From Firmicutes bacterium CAG:345 (GTDB taxonomy: Bacteria > Bacillota_I > Bacilli_A > RFN20 > CAG-288): DNA of 64,000 nt. Each line of letters starts with the position of its first letter. The stretch's first letter is position 1. The translations under genes and the position numbers were made by a program. The DNA lies in assembly GCA_000433315.1 (NCBI GenBank), contig FR893383.1, forward strand, positions 75,691 to 139,690. Reading direction: 5' to 3'. Under the pieces are notes generated by a model that saw only the letters and a list, made by a program, of their open reading frames with translations, made no database searches and was not told the DNA's origin. Shown here piece after piece: positions 53,777 through 63,668 of the stretch.

Positions 53777-55442
53777 AATAAGAACATATTTCTGGTTGAA
53801 TAAAAAATCTTTTATTCTCGCAACTATTACAGGTATTTTATTTAATACGTTAACAGTACTTGTTCCACTCATACAAGGGTATCTTTTAGACTTATACAAA
53901 GCTCAAAATGATACTACTTATATTATTCTTTTTGCTTTAGGATTCTTTCTTTTTGTCATTTTTGTTCAAGCTAATAGATTTTGCAAAAGATACTTTGTCA
54001 GAGATTTTGCAAATAGAATGGTTTTACAAATGCGCACCGTGTCTTTTGATAATCTTTTAAAATGCGACATCGACGAATTTAATAAGACATCTAAAGGCGA
54101 TATAATGAATAAAAATTTAACTGACATCAAAGATAGCGCTGAAGGAGTTAGAAAAGTATTAACTGAAATATACGATAGCGTTATTTTAATGACAGGTTAC
54201 TTTATTTCTATGATGATTTTAGATTATAAAACCACTCTTATCGTCGAGGCTTTTATCATCTTATCGATAACAATATCAAATACATTAAAAAAATTGATTT
54301 ACAAATCAACAAGTGAATATAAAAAGACTTTTTCTAAATCAAAAGATTTAACTTTAAACGCTTTAAAAAACGAAGTTTATTATCGAGGAAATGGAGTATC
54401 TTCCAATTATTATAAAGAATATGAAAATATGCAAAATGAGCTTGAAAAGAAATCCATCAAATCGATGATATTCAAAGGAACATTAGAGCCTATTTATCAA
54501 GCTATCGCTTTAATCGGTCTATTTTTCGTGGTCTATTTTTCCGGACAAAAAGTTATTAATAATATTTGGTTAATCGGAACTTTTTATTCTTATTTATCGA
54601 CATATATGTTAGTAAGCACCAAAGCCTCAAAAGTTGGTAAAGTTTTCAATGCTGCAACAACATTAAAAGTATCTTGGAAAAGATGTTCACCATATTTAAA
54701 ATCTTCTCCTATCCAAAAAGATATTGAAATATCGAAAGAAAATTCTTCTATTGAAGTCAAAGATTTAACTTTCGGTTTTGATAAAAATTTTGTTCTTCAT
54801 AATATTTCTTTCTCTTTAGATAAAGGAAATTCACTTGCTATATGCGGTATGATTCATAGTGGAAAATCAACTCTTGGAGCAGCTTTAACTGGTCTTTATA
54901 ACTATGAAGGCAGTGTTAAGTTATATGGAGTGGAATTAAAAAATGTCAGAAATGAATTAGGTGAAAATTTTATTTCCTATTTACCTAGCCAAGCAGAAAT
55001 TTTTAATGACACTTTAAAATATAACATTTCTTTTAATAAAGAAGATGATATAGAAAAAGATTTAAAAATTGTCTGTCTTGATCAAGAAGTTTCACTTTTC
55101 CCACAAAAAGAAAATGAGATATTATCACATTCTCTCATCAACTTATCTGGTGGTCAGCAAAAAAGACTATTGATAGCAAGATGTATTCATAACAATCCAA
55201 AATTAATTATTATGGATGATCCTTTCAATGCAATAGATATCAAAATGAGTGAAGATATTACTGATAACATCTTAAATTCATGTAGAAATTCTATTTTGAT
55301 TCTCATCAACAATCAAAAAGAGATTCTTCAAAAAACGAATTACATTTTATTTTTAAAAAACGATTCCTATATATTTGGAACATATGAAGAATTATCCAAA
55401 GATCCACAATTTATAAAAATGATTGGAGGAGATTTAAAATGA
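53754..55442 (+). CDS. ABC exporter half-transporter with degenerate ATPase site
   Basis: 562 residues: six membrane helices (about 20-300) then the ATPase. Walker A GMIHSGKST and signature LSGGQQKRLLIARC are good. The Walker B carboxylate is Asp in IIMDDPFNAID where Glu is usual, and the switch His is lost in ILINNQKEIL. Its partner downstream has both, so the pair resembles heterodimeric exporters with one weak and one active site. Start ATG 53754, with AAGG 8 nt upstream. Multidrug or lipid export is inferred from the MarR partner. Confidence 0.9.
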   Translation: MKNLKYDKIRTYFWLNKKSFILATITGILFNTLTVLVPLIQGYLLDLYKAQNDTTYIILFALGFFLFVIFVQANRFCKRYFVRDFANRMVLQMRTVSFDNLLKCDIDEFNKTSKGDIMNKNLTDIKDSAEGVRKVLTEIYDSVILMTGYFISMMILDYKTTLIVEAFIILSITISNTLKKLIYKSTSEYKKTFSKSKDLTLNALKNEVYYRGNGVSSNYYKEYENMQNELEKKSIKSMIFKGTLEPIYQAIALIGLFFVVYFSGQKVINNIWLIGTFYSYLSTYMLVSTKASKVGKVFNAATTLKVSWKRCSPYLKSSPIQKDIEISKENSSIEVKDLTFGFDKNFVLHNISFSLDKGNSLAICGMIHSGKSTLGAALTGLYNYEGSVKLYGVELKNVRNELGENFISYLPSQAEIFNDTLKYNISFNKEDDIEKDLKIVCLDQEVSLFPQKENEILSHSLINLSGGQQKRLLIARCIHNNPKLIIMDDPFNAIDIKMSEDITDNILNSCRNSILILINNQKEILQKTNYILFLKNDSYIFGTYEELSKDPQFIKMIGGDLK

Positions 55443-57058
55443 GTGTAATAAAATGCATTTTCAACTATTTTAAAAAACACAGAATTATTTTTGTCTTCAC
55501 CTTATTAGTTATTATTTCTGTAACTTTTCTTTCTCTTGTTCCGCCACAATTATTGAAAATAATCGTCGATGATTTATCATCTTCGAACAATATTTCTCAT
55601 CTATGGATTTACGCCTTATTATACATGTTGATATTTATAGCCATCGGTATTATAAATTTTTTAAAGGAGATATTGCTTGTCATCATTTCTCAAGGCGTCG
55701 GAAAAAGAATCAGACTAGAAATGCTCACCAAAGTAAACAGATTATCATATAAAAATTTTGCTGAATATGATTATGGAACCTTAGAAGCATATTTTTCTAA
55801 CGATGTCGAAGAAATAAATACATTGATAACTTCCGGTGTAATATCAATGATTATCGACTCTTTTAAAATTATCGGTATCATCATATCTATATTCATATTC
55901 TCTTATTTATTTGGTCTTATTACTTTAGCTATAATTCCTTTTTTAATTCTTTTTGTCATGTGGATCAGAAAAAGAATGTATAAAGCTCAAAAAACCAATA
56001 GATCATTAGAAGGAAAAGTTAATAACTTAGTTCTTGAAAACCTTGATAACATCAATACTATCAAAACATTTCGTATCTACAATGAAGTAAAAGAAAAATA
56101 TGATAATATTTTAAAAAATCATTTTAAAACAAATCAAAAATCCAATATCTATGATGCCTTATTTTCACCAGTAATGCAGATATTAAAAACATTATTGATC
56201 GTTCTTATAATAGTTATTTCAACTACAAACAATTCTGTTTTCGGCTTAAGTATCGGAACATTAGCTAGCTCTATCGATCTCATAACCAATTTGTTTTCAC
56301 CGATTGAAAATCTTGGCATGGAACTGCAAACAATTCAAAAATCTTTTGCCGCAATCAATAGAATCAATGAATTCTTTAAATTAGAAGAAGATGAAAAAAA
56401 AGATCAAGACTGCAATATTGATAAAAAAATAGTACTTGAATTTAAAGATGTTACTTTCTCCTATGATGGAAAAGAAAATGTAATTGAAAATTTCAATTTA
56501 AAGTTAGAAAACAATATGCGCCTAACATTAAAAGGGAAAAGTGGAAGTGGAAAATCCACTCTATTTAAATTAGCTTATGGGTTAATAAAACCAACAAAAG
56601 GACAAGTTACAATAAATGGTGTTGAAACCTATCGTCTTTCAGAAACTGCAAAAAGAAAAATATTTGGAATAGTTTATCAAGATTACTATTTTTCAGGCGG
56701 AACAATAAAAGAAGAAGTAACTTTATTAAACCCAGAAATATCTGATGAACAAGTTTATAAAATTTTAAAACTTGTTGAACTCGATAGAATAAAAGATATC
56801 AACGTTCCATTAAAAATCAACGATTATTCTACCGGAGAACTTTCATTATTCAATATAGCTAGAGCAATAATTATGAATAGTAAAATATTATTTTTGGATG
56901 AAATGAACGCTAAAATTGATCAAGTAACTGCACAGAAAATAATCAATGTAATAAATAATGTCGCTAAGGACAAAATAATTTTGTCAATCAATCACTATGG
57001 TCACCTTTTAGAAAAAAGTGATATCTTAAATTTGGAGAAAGAAAATACAAATGAATAA
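55439..57058 (+). CDS. ABC exporter half-transporter with canonical ATPase site
   Basis: 539 residues with six membrane helices and an ATPase: Walker A LKGKSGSGKSTLF, Q-loop VYQDYYFSGG, catalytic Glu in ILFLDEMNAKID, switch His in LSINHYGH. Its signature is degenerate (YSTGELSLFNIAR), so the dimer combines this Walker site with the partner's LSGGQ. It overlaps the previous gene by 4 nt and the PAP2 gene by 8 nt. Confidence 0.9.
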   Translation: MSVIKCIFNYFKKHRIIFVFTLLVIISVTFLSLVPPQLLKIIVDDLSSSNNISHLWIYALLYMLIFIAIGIINFLKEILLVIISQGVGKRIRLEMLTKVNRLSYKNFAEYDYGTLEAYFSNDVEEINTLITSGVISMIIDSFKIIGIIISIFIFSYLFGLITLAIIPFLILFVMWIRKRMYKAQKTNRSLEGKVNNLVLENLDNINTIKTFRIYNEVKEKYDNILKNHFKTNQKSNIYDALFSPVMQILKTLLIVLIIVISTTNNSVFGLSIGTLASSIDLITNLFSPIENLGMELQTIQKSFAAINRINEFFKLEEDEKKDQDCNIDKKIVLEFKDVTFSYDGKENVIENFNLKLENNMRLTLKGKSGSGKSTLFKLAYGLIKPTKGQVTINGVETYRLSETAKRKIFGIVYQDYYFSGGTIKEEVTLLNPEISDEQVYKILKLVELDRIKDINVPLKINDYSTGELSLFNIARAIIMNSKILFLDEMNAKIDQVTAQKIINVINNVAKDKIILSINHYGHLLEKSDILNLEKENTNE

Positions 57059-57692
57059 TTTTATCATAGCCACTCAATTATCACTTGATCATGATATAGC
57101 CAGTTTCATGAACAAATTATTAAATAACTTCGGGAGTTTTTTAACACCTATTTTAAAATTCATAACAATACTAGGTAATTTCGGTACAATTTTTATAATT
57201 TTATCATTATTGTTTTTATTGTTTACTAAAACGAGAAAAGCAGGCATTATCGCTTTAATAGCACTTTTAATTGGAGTAATAACCGTTTCGATTACAAAAA
57301 TAGCTGTGTCAAGAGATCGTCCGTTTTTTGATACAAATAGCGATTTTTATTCATGGTGGCTTCAGGCTGGTGCAGTAAAAGAATCTAGCTATTCATTTCC
57401 ATCTGGACACACCACCGCTGCTACCGAATTCGGCGTCGCTTTATTTATATCCAAAAATAAAAAATACTCTTGGCTCTTTTTATTCATTCCACTAATCATG
57501 GGATTTACAAGAATATATTTTATAGTTCATTATTTTACCGATGTTTGCGGAGGTCTTATCATTGGCACAATAAGCGCCACAATTTCTTATTTCATTGCTA
57601 AAAATCTTCTGAAAATAAAATTATTAAACAAAGCCTATTATTTACCAAGTATCATCGATATCTTTTCCAAAAAAGAAAAAGAACAAATTTAG
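57051..57692 (+). CDS. PAP2-family membrane phosphatase
   Basis: 213 residues, about five to six membrane segments, with the three PAP2 motifs: KIAVSRDRPFF, SFPSGHTTA and RIYFIVHYFTDV. It removes phosphate from lipid phosphates, such as undecaprenyl pyrophosphate or phosphatidic acid. It is the last gene of the MarR/ABC operon, which hints at an envelope lipid or bacitracin-like stress function. The 3' end overlaps the convergent LysR gene by 4 nt. Confidence 0.92.
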   Translation: MNNFIIATQLSLDHDIASFMNKLLNNFGSFLTPILKFITILGNFGTIFIILSLLFLLFTKTRKAGIIALIALLIGVITVSITKIAVSRDRPFFDTNSDFYSWWLQAGAVKESSYSFPSGHTTAATEFGVALFISKNKKYSWLFLFIPLIMGFTRIYFIVHYFTDVCGGLIIGTISATISYFIAKNLLKIKLLNKAYYLPSIIDIFSKKEKEQI

Positions 57693-58522
57693 TTTTCAAA
57701 TAATTCCTGTACTTTATAATTATTCTTTTTATAAACAATATAAAAATTAAGTTTAGCATCCTCATCTAAAATAGGAATGTTAATTCTATTAGCAGTTGAT
57801 TTAAATTTGCTAGAAATATCCGTTACAAAAGCAGGAATACTAGAATAAGCAGTTAATTCTTCTAAATCATTTTTGTCTGCATTTTTTATATAATGAGCCT
57901 TAAATAAGTTTTTTTCTAAAATGCTATTCCACACTCCAACATAGGAAAATAAAAGGAAAGACTGTCCATCGATATCCTTCCAATATACGCCATTTTTCAT
58001 TCCAGATAAAAAATGAGTCGGAGGAATAGAAATATATAGATGTTCTTGAAATATTTTTCGACAAACAAAACCATCATTCTTAATTTCTTTATTGATGAAT
58101 ATAACATCATACTTATCATTTGCTATATCTTTTATAAGATTATCTTCTTCATCTAAAATAGTTGAGATTTCCACTTTAATGATTTTATTCATAAAAATAT
58201 CAGAATACTTATAGAAAATACCTGGTGCAGTATATCCTATCGAGATTTTATTTCGTTTTTCTTTTATTTCTTGAGCTTTTTTAACTAATATTCTATCGCT
58301 ATTTATCACTTCATTTATAAATGGCAAAAGTTTCAATCCATCTTCATTTAAAGATAATTTATTCTTCTTTCTATCAAAAATCTTTAAACCAATTTCATCT
58401 TCAAGTGACTTCATAGCTTTGGAAAGCGAAGGCTCTGATAAATGTAAAACTTCACTAGCCTTTAATAAAGAACCTTCCTTATAAAATACGATTAAATATT
58501 CTAATAATTTGTTGTCTATCAT
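57689..58522 (-). CDS. LysR-family transcriptional regulator
   Basis: 277 residues. The N-terminal helix-turn-helix reads EYLIVFYKEGSLLKASEVLH then SEPSLSKAMKSLEDEIGLKI. A periplasmic-binding-like effector domain follows, slightly short for LysR (about 300). It is transcribed away from the flavodoxin/aldo-keto reductase genes, 93 nt away, and so is the likely regulator of that redox group. Confidence 0.9.
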   Translation of the reverse strand: MIDNKLLEYLIVFYKEGSLLKASEVLHLSEPSLSKAMKSLEDEIGLKIFDRKKNKLSLNEDGLKLLPFINEVINSDRILVKKAQEIKEKRNKISIGYTAPGIFYKYSDIFMNKIIKVEISTILDEEDNLIKDIANDKYDVIFINKEIKNDGFVCRKIFQEHLYISIPPTHFLSGMKNGVYWKDIDGQSFLLFSYVGVWNSILEKNLFKAHYIKNADKNDLEELTAYSSIPAFVTDISSKFKSTANRINIPILDEDAKLNFYIVYKKNNYKVQELFEN

Positions 58523-58615
58523 AACATTTCACTATTCAAAATAATTATAGTACATTTCAAAAATTGAATAAACACTAAAACACATAAAATGCTAAATTAT
58601 TTTTAGAGGTAAAAA

Positions 58616-59083
58616 ATGAAGACTTTAATAGTTTACTTTAGTTGGTCAAACAACACTAAAAATTTAGTAGAAGAAATAAATAAAAAATTACATTATGATG
58701 TTATTAGAATTGAAAAAGAACATCCATATTCTTCAGATTACAATCAATGCGCTTATGTTGAAGCAAAAGAAGAAGTAGAAAAACATATTCATCCACAAAT
58801 AAAAGAATTAAAAGTAGATGTAAATAACTATGATAGAATTCTATTATTCTTTCCAATATGGTGGTACACATTTCCAATGCCTGTTGGAACATTTATTGAA
58901 CAGATAAAAAATTATCAAGGACAAGTAGCTCTTTTTGAAAATAGTTATACTAATGATGTTCAATATGTAAAAAATTCTATTGAAGATTTTAAAAGTATTG
59001 CCCCTTCTATAAAAGTAGAAAACGGATTATTCAATAAAACAGTTGAAGATCATATTAAATTCATAACAGACAAAAAATATTAA
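58616..59083 (+). CDS. flavodoxin-like protein
   Basis: 155 residues. The FMN phosphate loop is TLIVYFSWSNNTKNL, and FFPIWWYTFPMPVGTFIEQ is the segment seen in short-chain flavodoxin-like reductases. It likely carries electrons or reduces quinones. It is the first gene of a run with two aldo-keto reductases, opposite LysR. Confidence 0.85.
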   Translation: MKTLIVYFSWSNNTKNLVEEINKKLHYDVIRIEKEHPYSSDYNQCAYVEAKEEVEKHIHPQIKELKVDVNNYDRILLFFPIWWYTFPMPVGTFIEQIKNYQGQVALFENSYTNDVQYVKNSIEDFKSIAPSIKVENGLFNKTVEDHIKFITDKKY

Positions 59084-59117
59084 TTAAAAGTCAATAAATT
59101 ATAAGAAAGGAGAATTT

Positions 59118-59975
59118 ATGAACACTTTTAAATTAAATAATGGATTAGAAATCCCAGTAACTGGATTTGGTGTTTATCAAATCAGCAAAGAAGATTGTAA
59201 AGAAAGCGTCCTCAGCGCTTTAAAAGCCGGCTATCGCCATATTGATACCGCTCAAGCGTATTTCAATGAAGAACAAGTCGGCGAAGCCATTAAAGCAAGC
59301 GGATTAAAAAGAGAAGAAATCTTTGTTACAACAAAAATATGGATCGATAACTACGGCGAAGGAAAAACTTATGTTTCAGTTATTGAATCATTAAGAAAAT
59401 TACAACTCGACTATGTAGATTTAATCTTGCTTCACCAACCTATAGGCGATTATTATAGCGCTTACCGCGATTTAGAAAAATTATATAAAGAAGGAAAAGT
59501 AAAATCCATCGGCGTCTCTAATTTCTATCCAGATAGACTAGTAGATATATGCTTATTTTCCGAAATTAAACCAATGGTAAATCAAATTGAAATCAATGTT
59601 TTCAACCAACAAAACGAAGCAAAAAAATGGGCTGATAAATATGGAGTAGTTCTTGAAGCTTGGGCACCTTTTGCCGAAGGTCGCAACAACATGTTCAAAA
59701 ATGAGACATTGACTCAAATTGCTAATAAACACAATAAAACAGTTGCTCAAGTTATCTTAAGATGGCTTTTACAAAGAGAGATAGTTTCCCTTGCAAAATC
59801 AGTCCACGAAAATAGAATTAAAGAAAACTATGATATTTTTTCCTTTTCTCTCGATGAAGAAGATATGAATTTAATTGCAACTTTAGACAAGCAAACTTCT
59901 TCTTTCTTCTCTCACCAAGATCCAAAAATGATTGAATGGTTTGGTGATTTAATAATTCAAAGACGAGGAAAATAA
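59118..59975 (+). CDS. aldo-keto reductase (2,5-diketogluconate reductase type)
   Basis: 285 residues of a TIM barrel that reduces aldehydes with NADPH. Catalytic residues are seen in YRHIDTAQAYFNEEQVGEAI (Asp, Tyr), FVTTKIW (Lys) and LILLHQPIGDYYSA (His). GAAAGGAG precedes the ATG. It probably detoxifies reactive carbonyls under LysR control. Confidence 0.92.
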   Translation: MNTFKLNNGLEIPVTGFGVYQISKEDCKESVLSALKAGYRHIDTAQAYFNEEQVGEAIKASGLKREEIFVTTKIWIDNYGEGKTYVSVIESLRKLQLDYVDLILLHQPIGDYYSAYRDLEKLYKEGKVKSIGVSNFYPDRLVDICLFSEIKPMVNQIEINVFNQQNEAKKWADKYGVVLEAWAPFAEGRNNMFKNETLTQIANKHNKTVAQVILRWLLQREIVSLAKSVHENRIKENYDIFSFSLDEEDMNLIATLDKQTSSFFSHQDPKMIEWFGDLIIQRRGK

Positions 59976-59980
59976 CCAAA

Positions 59981-60958
59981 ATGAAATATGCAAAATTAGG
60001 AAATACTGATATAGAAGTATCAAAGATTTGCATCGGAGGAATGTCTTTTGGTGAAGCTTCAAAAAATTTTCACGAATGGACTTTAAATCAAGAAGAAAGC
60101 ACAAAAATGATTAAAGAAGCCTATGATCTAGGCGTCAATTTCATCGATACTGCCAATTGCTATTCCTTTGGAACAAGCGAGCAATATATTGGAAAAGCCT
60201 TAAAAGAATTGCAGATACATCGAGATAAAATAGTCATCGCTTCAAAAGTATATTTCAATGAAGGAAAGTTATCAAAGCAAGCAATAAAAAGAGAAATTGA
60301 AAAAACTTTAACTAACCTTCAAACAACTTATCTTGATCTTTATCAAATTCATCGCTTTGATTACGACACTCCAATTTTAGAAGTTATGGAAGCTTTAAAC
60401 GATTTAGTAAAAGAAGGAAAAGTCAGAGCAATCGGTGCTTCAGCAATGTATGGATACCAATTTCATAACATGCAAGTAATAGCGGAGAAATATGGTTTAA
60501 CTTTATTTTCAACAATGCAGAATCATTATAATTTACTCTATCGTGAAGACGAAAGAGAAATGATTCCAATCTGTAAGCAATATAATGTCTCTTTAATTCC
60601 ATATTCACCTTTAACAGGAGGTCATCTAACTCATACCGGTTGGTCAAGTTCTTCTTTGCGCAGTCAAAAAGATAACACCTTAAGAAAAAAATACGATAGA
60701 GATAAAGACAATGATCTTTTAATAATAGAACGTGTAAATGAATTAGCAAAAAAATATCATGTCTCTATGGCACAAATAAGTCTAGCTTGGCTATTCAAAA
60801 AAGGCATTACATCAGCAATAGTTGGAGCGACAAAATTAAATCATTTTGTCGATGCAACAAAAGCGGTAGATTTAAATATCTCTGACGAAGATGTAGCTTT
60901 TTTAGAAGAACTTTATATCCATAAACCTATTGTAGGTGCTCTTCCAGAAGGAAAATAA
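59981..60958 (+). CDS. aldo-keto reductase (YajO/AKR12-like)
   Basis: 325 residues and a different subfamily from its neighbour: ICIGGMSFGEASKNFHEWTL, NFIDTANCYSFGTSEQYIGK, IASKVYF, YQIHRFDYDTP and AIVGATKLNHFVDA. It starts 5 nt after the previous reductase, so the two are cotranscribed. Confidence 0.92.
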   Translation: MKYAKLGNTDIEVSKICIGGMSFGEASKNFHEWTLNQEESTKMIKEAYDLGVNFIDTANCYSFGTSEQYIGKALKELQIHRDKIVIASKVYFNEGKLSKQAIKREIEKTLTNLQTTYLDLYQIHRFDYDTPILEVMEALNDLVKEGKVRAIGASAMYGYQFHNMQVIAEKYGLTLFSTMQNHYNLLYREDEREMIPICKQYNVSLIPYSPLTGGHLTHTGWSSSSLRSQKDNTLRKKYDRDKDNDLLIIERVNELAKKYHVSMAQISLAWLFKKGITSAIVGATKLNHFVDATKAVDLNISDEDVAFLEELYIHKPIVGALPEGK

Positions 60959-60965
60959 ACACTAT

Positions 60966-61000
60966 AAATCTTCTTATGAATAAAATAGGAAGATTTTTTG
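60966..61000 (+). terminator. terminator of the aldo-keto reductase operon
   Basis: AAATCTTCT (60966-60974) pairs with GGAAGATTT (60988-60996, one G-U pair) and runs into T. Confidence 0.75.
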
Positions 61001-61085
61001 TTTGCTTTTATTTTCAAAAATATATTAGTTATTTTTTACCTTTCTTTTTTAAAAACAAATAGATACAATATGCCTTGAGGAAAAT

Positions 61086-61805
61086 ATGAAGATTATAATA
61101 ATTAGACATGGCGATCCCGATTATGAACACGATTCTTTAACTTCTGTAGGTGAAAATGAAGCTCAAGCTTTAGCAGAATTTTTAAAAGATATGAAAGTTG
61201 ACGCCATTTTTTGTTCACCTTTAGGAAGAGCAAGAAGAACTTCATCTTATATCGAAAAAGCTTTAAATATCAAAGCTGAAATTTTGCCATGGCTAAAAGA
61301 ATTCGATGGAAAAATGAATATCGAAAATAACAAAAGCCATATCTTCTGGGATGTTTTACCTCAAACACTGAGTGAAAATAAATTTCTATATAATCCTCAA
61401 ACTTGGAGAGATTCTTCTTTTTTTAATGAAAAAGAATTAAGAAAATATGATGAAGTATGTTCTTCTTTTGATTCGCTATTAGAAAAATTCGGTTATGAAA
61501 GAGAAAAAAATTATTATAAAGTTCTAGATAGCAATAGAAAAACATTAGTTTTTGTTTGTCATTTCGGCTTAGAATCTATGATTCTTTCCCATCTTTTTAA
61601 CACTTCGCCTTTTTCATTAAGTCAACATTTCATTGCTGCGCCAACTTCAATGACTACCTTATATACTGAGGAAAGAAGAAAAGGTGTTGCTCAATTCCGC
61701 TGCAGTGAATATGGAAGTGTAGCTCATCTTTATATAAAACATAAGAAGCCTTCTTTTTCTGGTCGCTTTTGTGAAACTTATGATTCTAAAGAAAGGCATG
61801 ATTGA
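61086..61805 (+). CDS. histidine phosphatase-family protein
   Basis: 239 residues. IIIRHGDPDYEHDSLTSVGE carries the catalytic RHG, FCSPLGRARRTSSY the second Arg and VFVCHFGLESMI the second His. It is related to phosphoglycerate mutase-like phosphatases; substrate unknown. GAGGAAA precedes the ATG, and a TACAAT lies upstream. The MATE gene follows almost at once. Confidence 0.88.
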   Translation: MKIIIIRHGDPDYEHDSLTSVGENEAQALAEFLKDMKVDAIFCSPLGRARRTSSYIEKALNIKAEILPWLKEFDGKMNIENNKSHIFWDVLPQTLSENKFLYNPQTWRDSSFFNEKELRKYDEVCSSFDSLLEKFGYEREKNYYKVLDSNRKTLVFVCHFGLESMILSHLFNTSPFSLSQHFIAAPTSMTTLYTEERRKGVAQFRCSEYGSVAHLYIKHKKPSFSGRFCETYDSKERHD

Positions 61806-61812
61806 TTTTTCT

Positions 61813-63186
61813 ATGAAAAAAATAGATTTAGGAAAAGCCCCAGTTGTCTCAACATTATTTAAATTAGCAATTCCTAGTATGATTGCTCAAATTGTAAATA
61901 TGCTCTACAATTTCATCGATCGTATTTTTGTTTCTGGTATTGAATCTATTGGCACCGATGCTTTGGCAAGTCTTGGTGTCTGTTTTCCAATAACATTAAT
62001 TCTATCTTCTTTTGCCGCTTTAATTGGACTTGGCGGAGCACCTTTAAGTTCAATAAAGCTTGGTGAAGGGAATAAAAAGGATGCAGAAAGACTTTTCAAT
62101 CAAGCTTTTTCTACGCTTTTTTGCATAGGGATAATATTATCAATTTTAGTTTTTATTTTTGCCGAACCAATTTTATTATTATTCGGTTGTCCAGATAGCT
62201 GTCTTCCTTATGCTTTACCTTATTTAAAAATATATACTCTTGGTACCATTTTTAATCTTATTGCTTTAGGTCTTAATCCTTTTATAAATGTTCAAGGATA
62301 TGCTATATCTTCCATGTGTTCAACTTTAATTGGAGCTTTATTAAATATAATTTTAGACCCGATATTTATCTACGTTTTAAATCTTGGAATCAATGGTGCT
62401 GCTTTGGCGACTATCATTTCTCAAATTGCTTCTTTCATTTATGTTTTTTCTTTCTTTTTCAGAAAGAAATCATCTTTTAAATTCAATATAAAAAGTTTTG
62501 TTCCAACCAAATTAATTCTTTCTGTTTTTGTTTTAGGGCTTTCTCCTTTCATCATGCAGCTTACAGAAAGTGCAATTCAAATTGTTTTTAGTATCTGCTT
62601 AAAAAAGGCTACAAATGGAAATAGTGACTATACTGCAGCTATGACTATTCTTTTAAGTGCTTTACAACTTATCAGTTTTCCACTTAATGGCTTTTCTAAT
62701 GGTGCTGGTCCATTAGTAAGTTATAACTATGGAGCTAGAAACGAGGAAAGAGTAAAAAAGTCAATTAAAGTAATAACAATATTCGCTTTAATTTATACTT
62801 CTATTTTCTATTCAATTTCCATGATATATCCTCAGACTTATGCTTTAATTTTTTCCGCAAGCGAAAATGTTATAGAAATTGTTGCTAAATATGGAAGAAT
62901 ATTTTTGATGGGCACAATAATGTTTTTTGCTCAAATGGCATTACAAAATACTTTTGTAGCTTTAGGACAAGCCAAAATTTCCATCTTCTTAGCCTGCTTA
63001 AGAAAAGTAATTTTACTAATTCCACTATGCATTATTCTCTCTAATTTTTTAGGTGCTCAAGGAGTATTTTTAAGCGAAGGAATAAGCGATATCACCGCTG
63101 GAATTATAACCTATACAACTTTTGCTTTATATTCTCCGCATGTAATTAAAAAGCGTTGCCAAGAAAAAAATACAATTGCCCTATAA
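61813..63186 (+). CDS. MATE-family multidrug/cation exporter
   Basis: About 457 residues with twelve predicted membrane segments. PVVSTLFKLAIPSMIAQIVN then MLYNFIDRIFV is the typical MATE start, and the second-half repeat SPFIMQLTESAIQIVFS and NGAGPLVSYNYGARN also fit. Start choice is uncertain: ATG 61813 gives the normal family N-terminus but its ribosome site (AAAGG) is 16 nt away; ATG 61798 would overlap the phosphatase gene. Confidence 0.9.
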   Translation: MKKIDLGKAPVVSTLFKLAIPSMIAQIVNMLYNFIDRIFVSGIESIGTDALASLGVCFPITLILSSFAALIGLGGAPLSSIKLGEGNKKDAERLFNQAFSTLFCIGIILSILVFIFAEPILLLFGCPDSCLPYALPYLKIYTLGTIFNLIALGLNPFINVQGYAISSMCSTLIGALLNIILDPIFIYVLNLGINGAALATIISQIASFIYVFSFFFRKKSSFKFNIKSFVPTKLILSVFVLGLSPFIMQLTESAIQIVFSICLKKATNGNSDYTAAMTILLSALQLISFPLNGFSNGAGPLVSYNYGARNEERVKKSIKVITIFALIYTSIFYSISMIYPQTYALIFSASENVIEIVAKYGRIFLMGTIMFFAQMALQNTFVALGQAKISIFLACLRKVILLIPLCIILSNFLGAQGVFLSEGISDITAGIITYTTFALYSPHVIKKRCQEKNTIAL

Positions 63187-63307
63187 AAAATAAAAAAACA
63201 ATTTCTTTTAATTTTTCAGTCATACACCTATAAGTGGCGTCACTTTACTTTAATTTTAATTTATGTTAAAATTTGGTGCATCTTGTAGAAGGAGGCATTC
63301 TTTTAAT

Positions 63308-63649
63308 ATGGTTAAAGATAAATCACCAAAAAAATCAACTTTGGAAAAAATCGCAGCTATTGTTGGAAACACTGTTGAAGAAGTTTATGGTGTTACAGGC
63401 CTATCTTCTTACAGAACGATACTTGACGAAATTCAAACTCTATTAAAAAAGGAAAACTTTCGCGATGGAGTAAAAGTAATCAAAGTTTCCGATACTAATT
63501 ATGAAGTTACAGTTTTTTGCTTGCTAGCTTTTGGCGTAAAAGTTAATGAAGTTATCGCTGAGCTTCAAGAACAAATTAAATACGCCGTCGAAAAGAAACT
63601 AAAGATTTCCGTTACCAAGGTTAACGTTTTCGTCCGTGGTATAAAATAA
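63308..63649 (+). CDS. Asp23/Gls24-family envelope stress protein
   Basis: About 113 residues. EKIAAIVGNTVEEVYGVTGL, GVKVIKVSDTNYEVTVFCL and ELQEQIKYAVEKKLKISVTK match the family. It stands directly before fakA, the usual arrangement in Bacilli. I chose ATG 63308 after AAGGAGG (spacing 12, long); an upstream in-frame start at 63263 would add a basic Cys-containing stretch foreign to the family. An AAGTG-GCGT-CACTT repeat (63232-63245) lies in its promoter region. Confidence 0.85.
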   Translation: MVKDKSPKKSTLEKIAAIVGNTVEEVYGVTGLSSYRTILDEIQTLLKKENFRDGVKVIKVSDTNYEVTVFCLLAFGVKVNEVIAELQEQIKYAVEKKLKISVTKVNVFVRGIK

Positions 63650-63668
63650 ATAGAAAGAGAAGATTATA

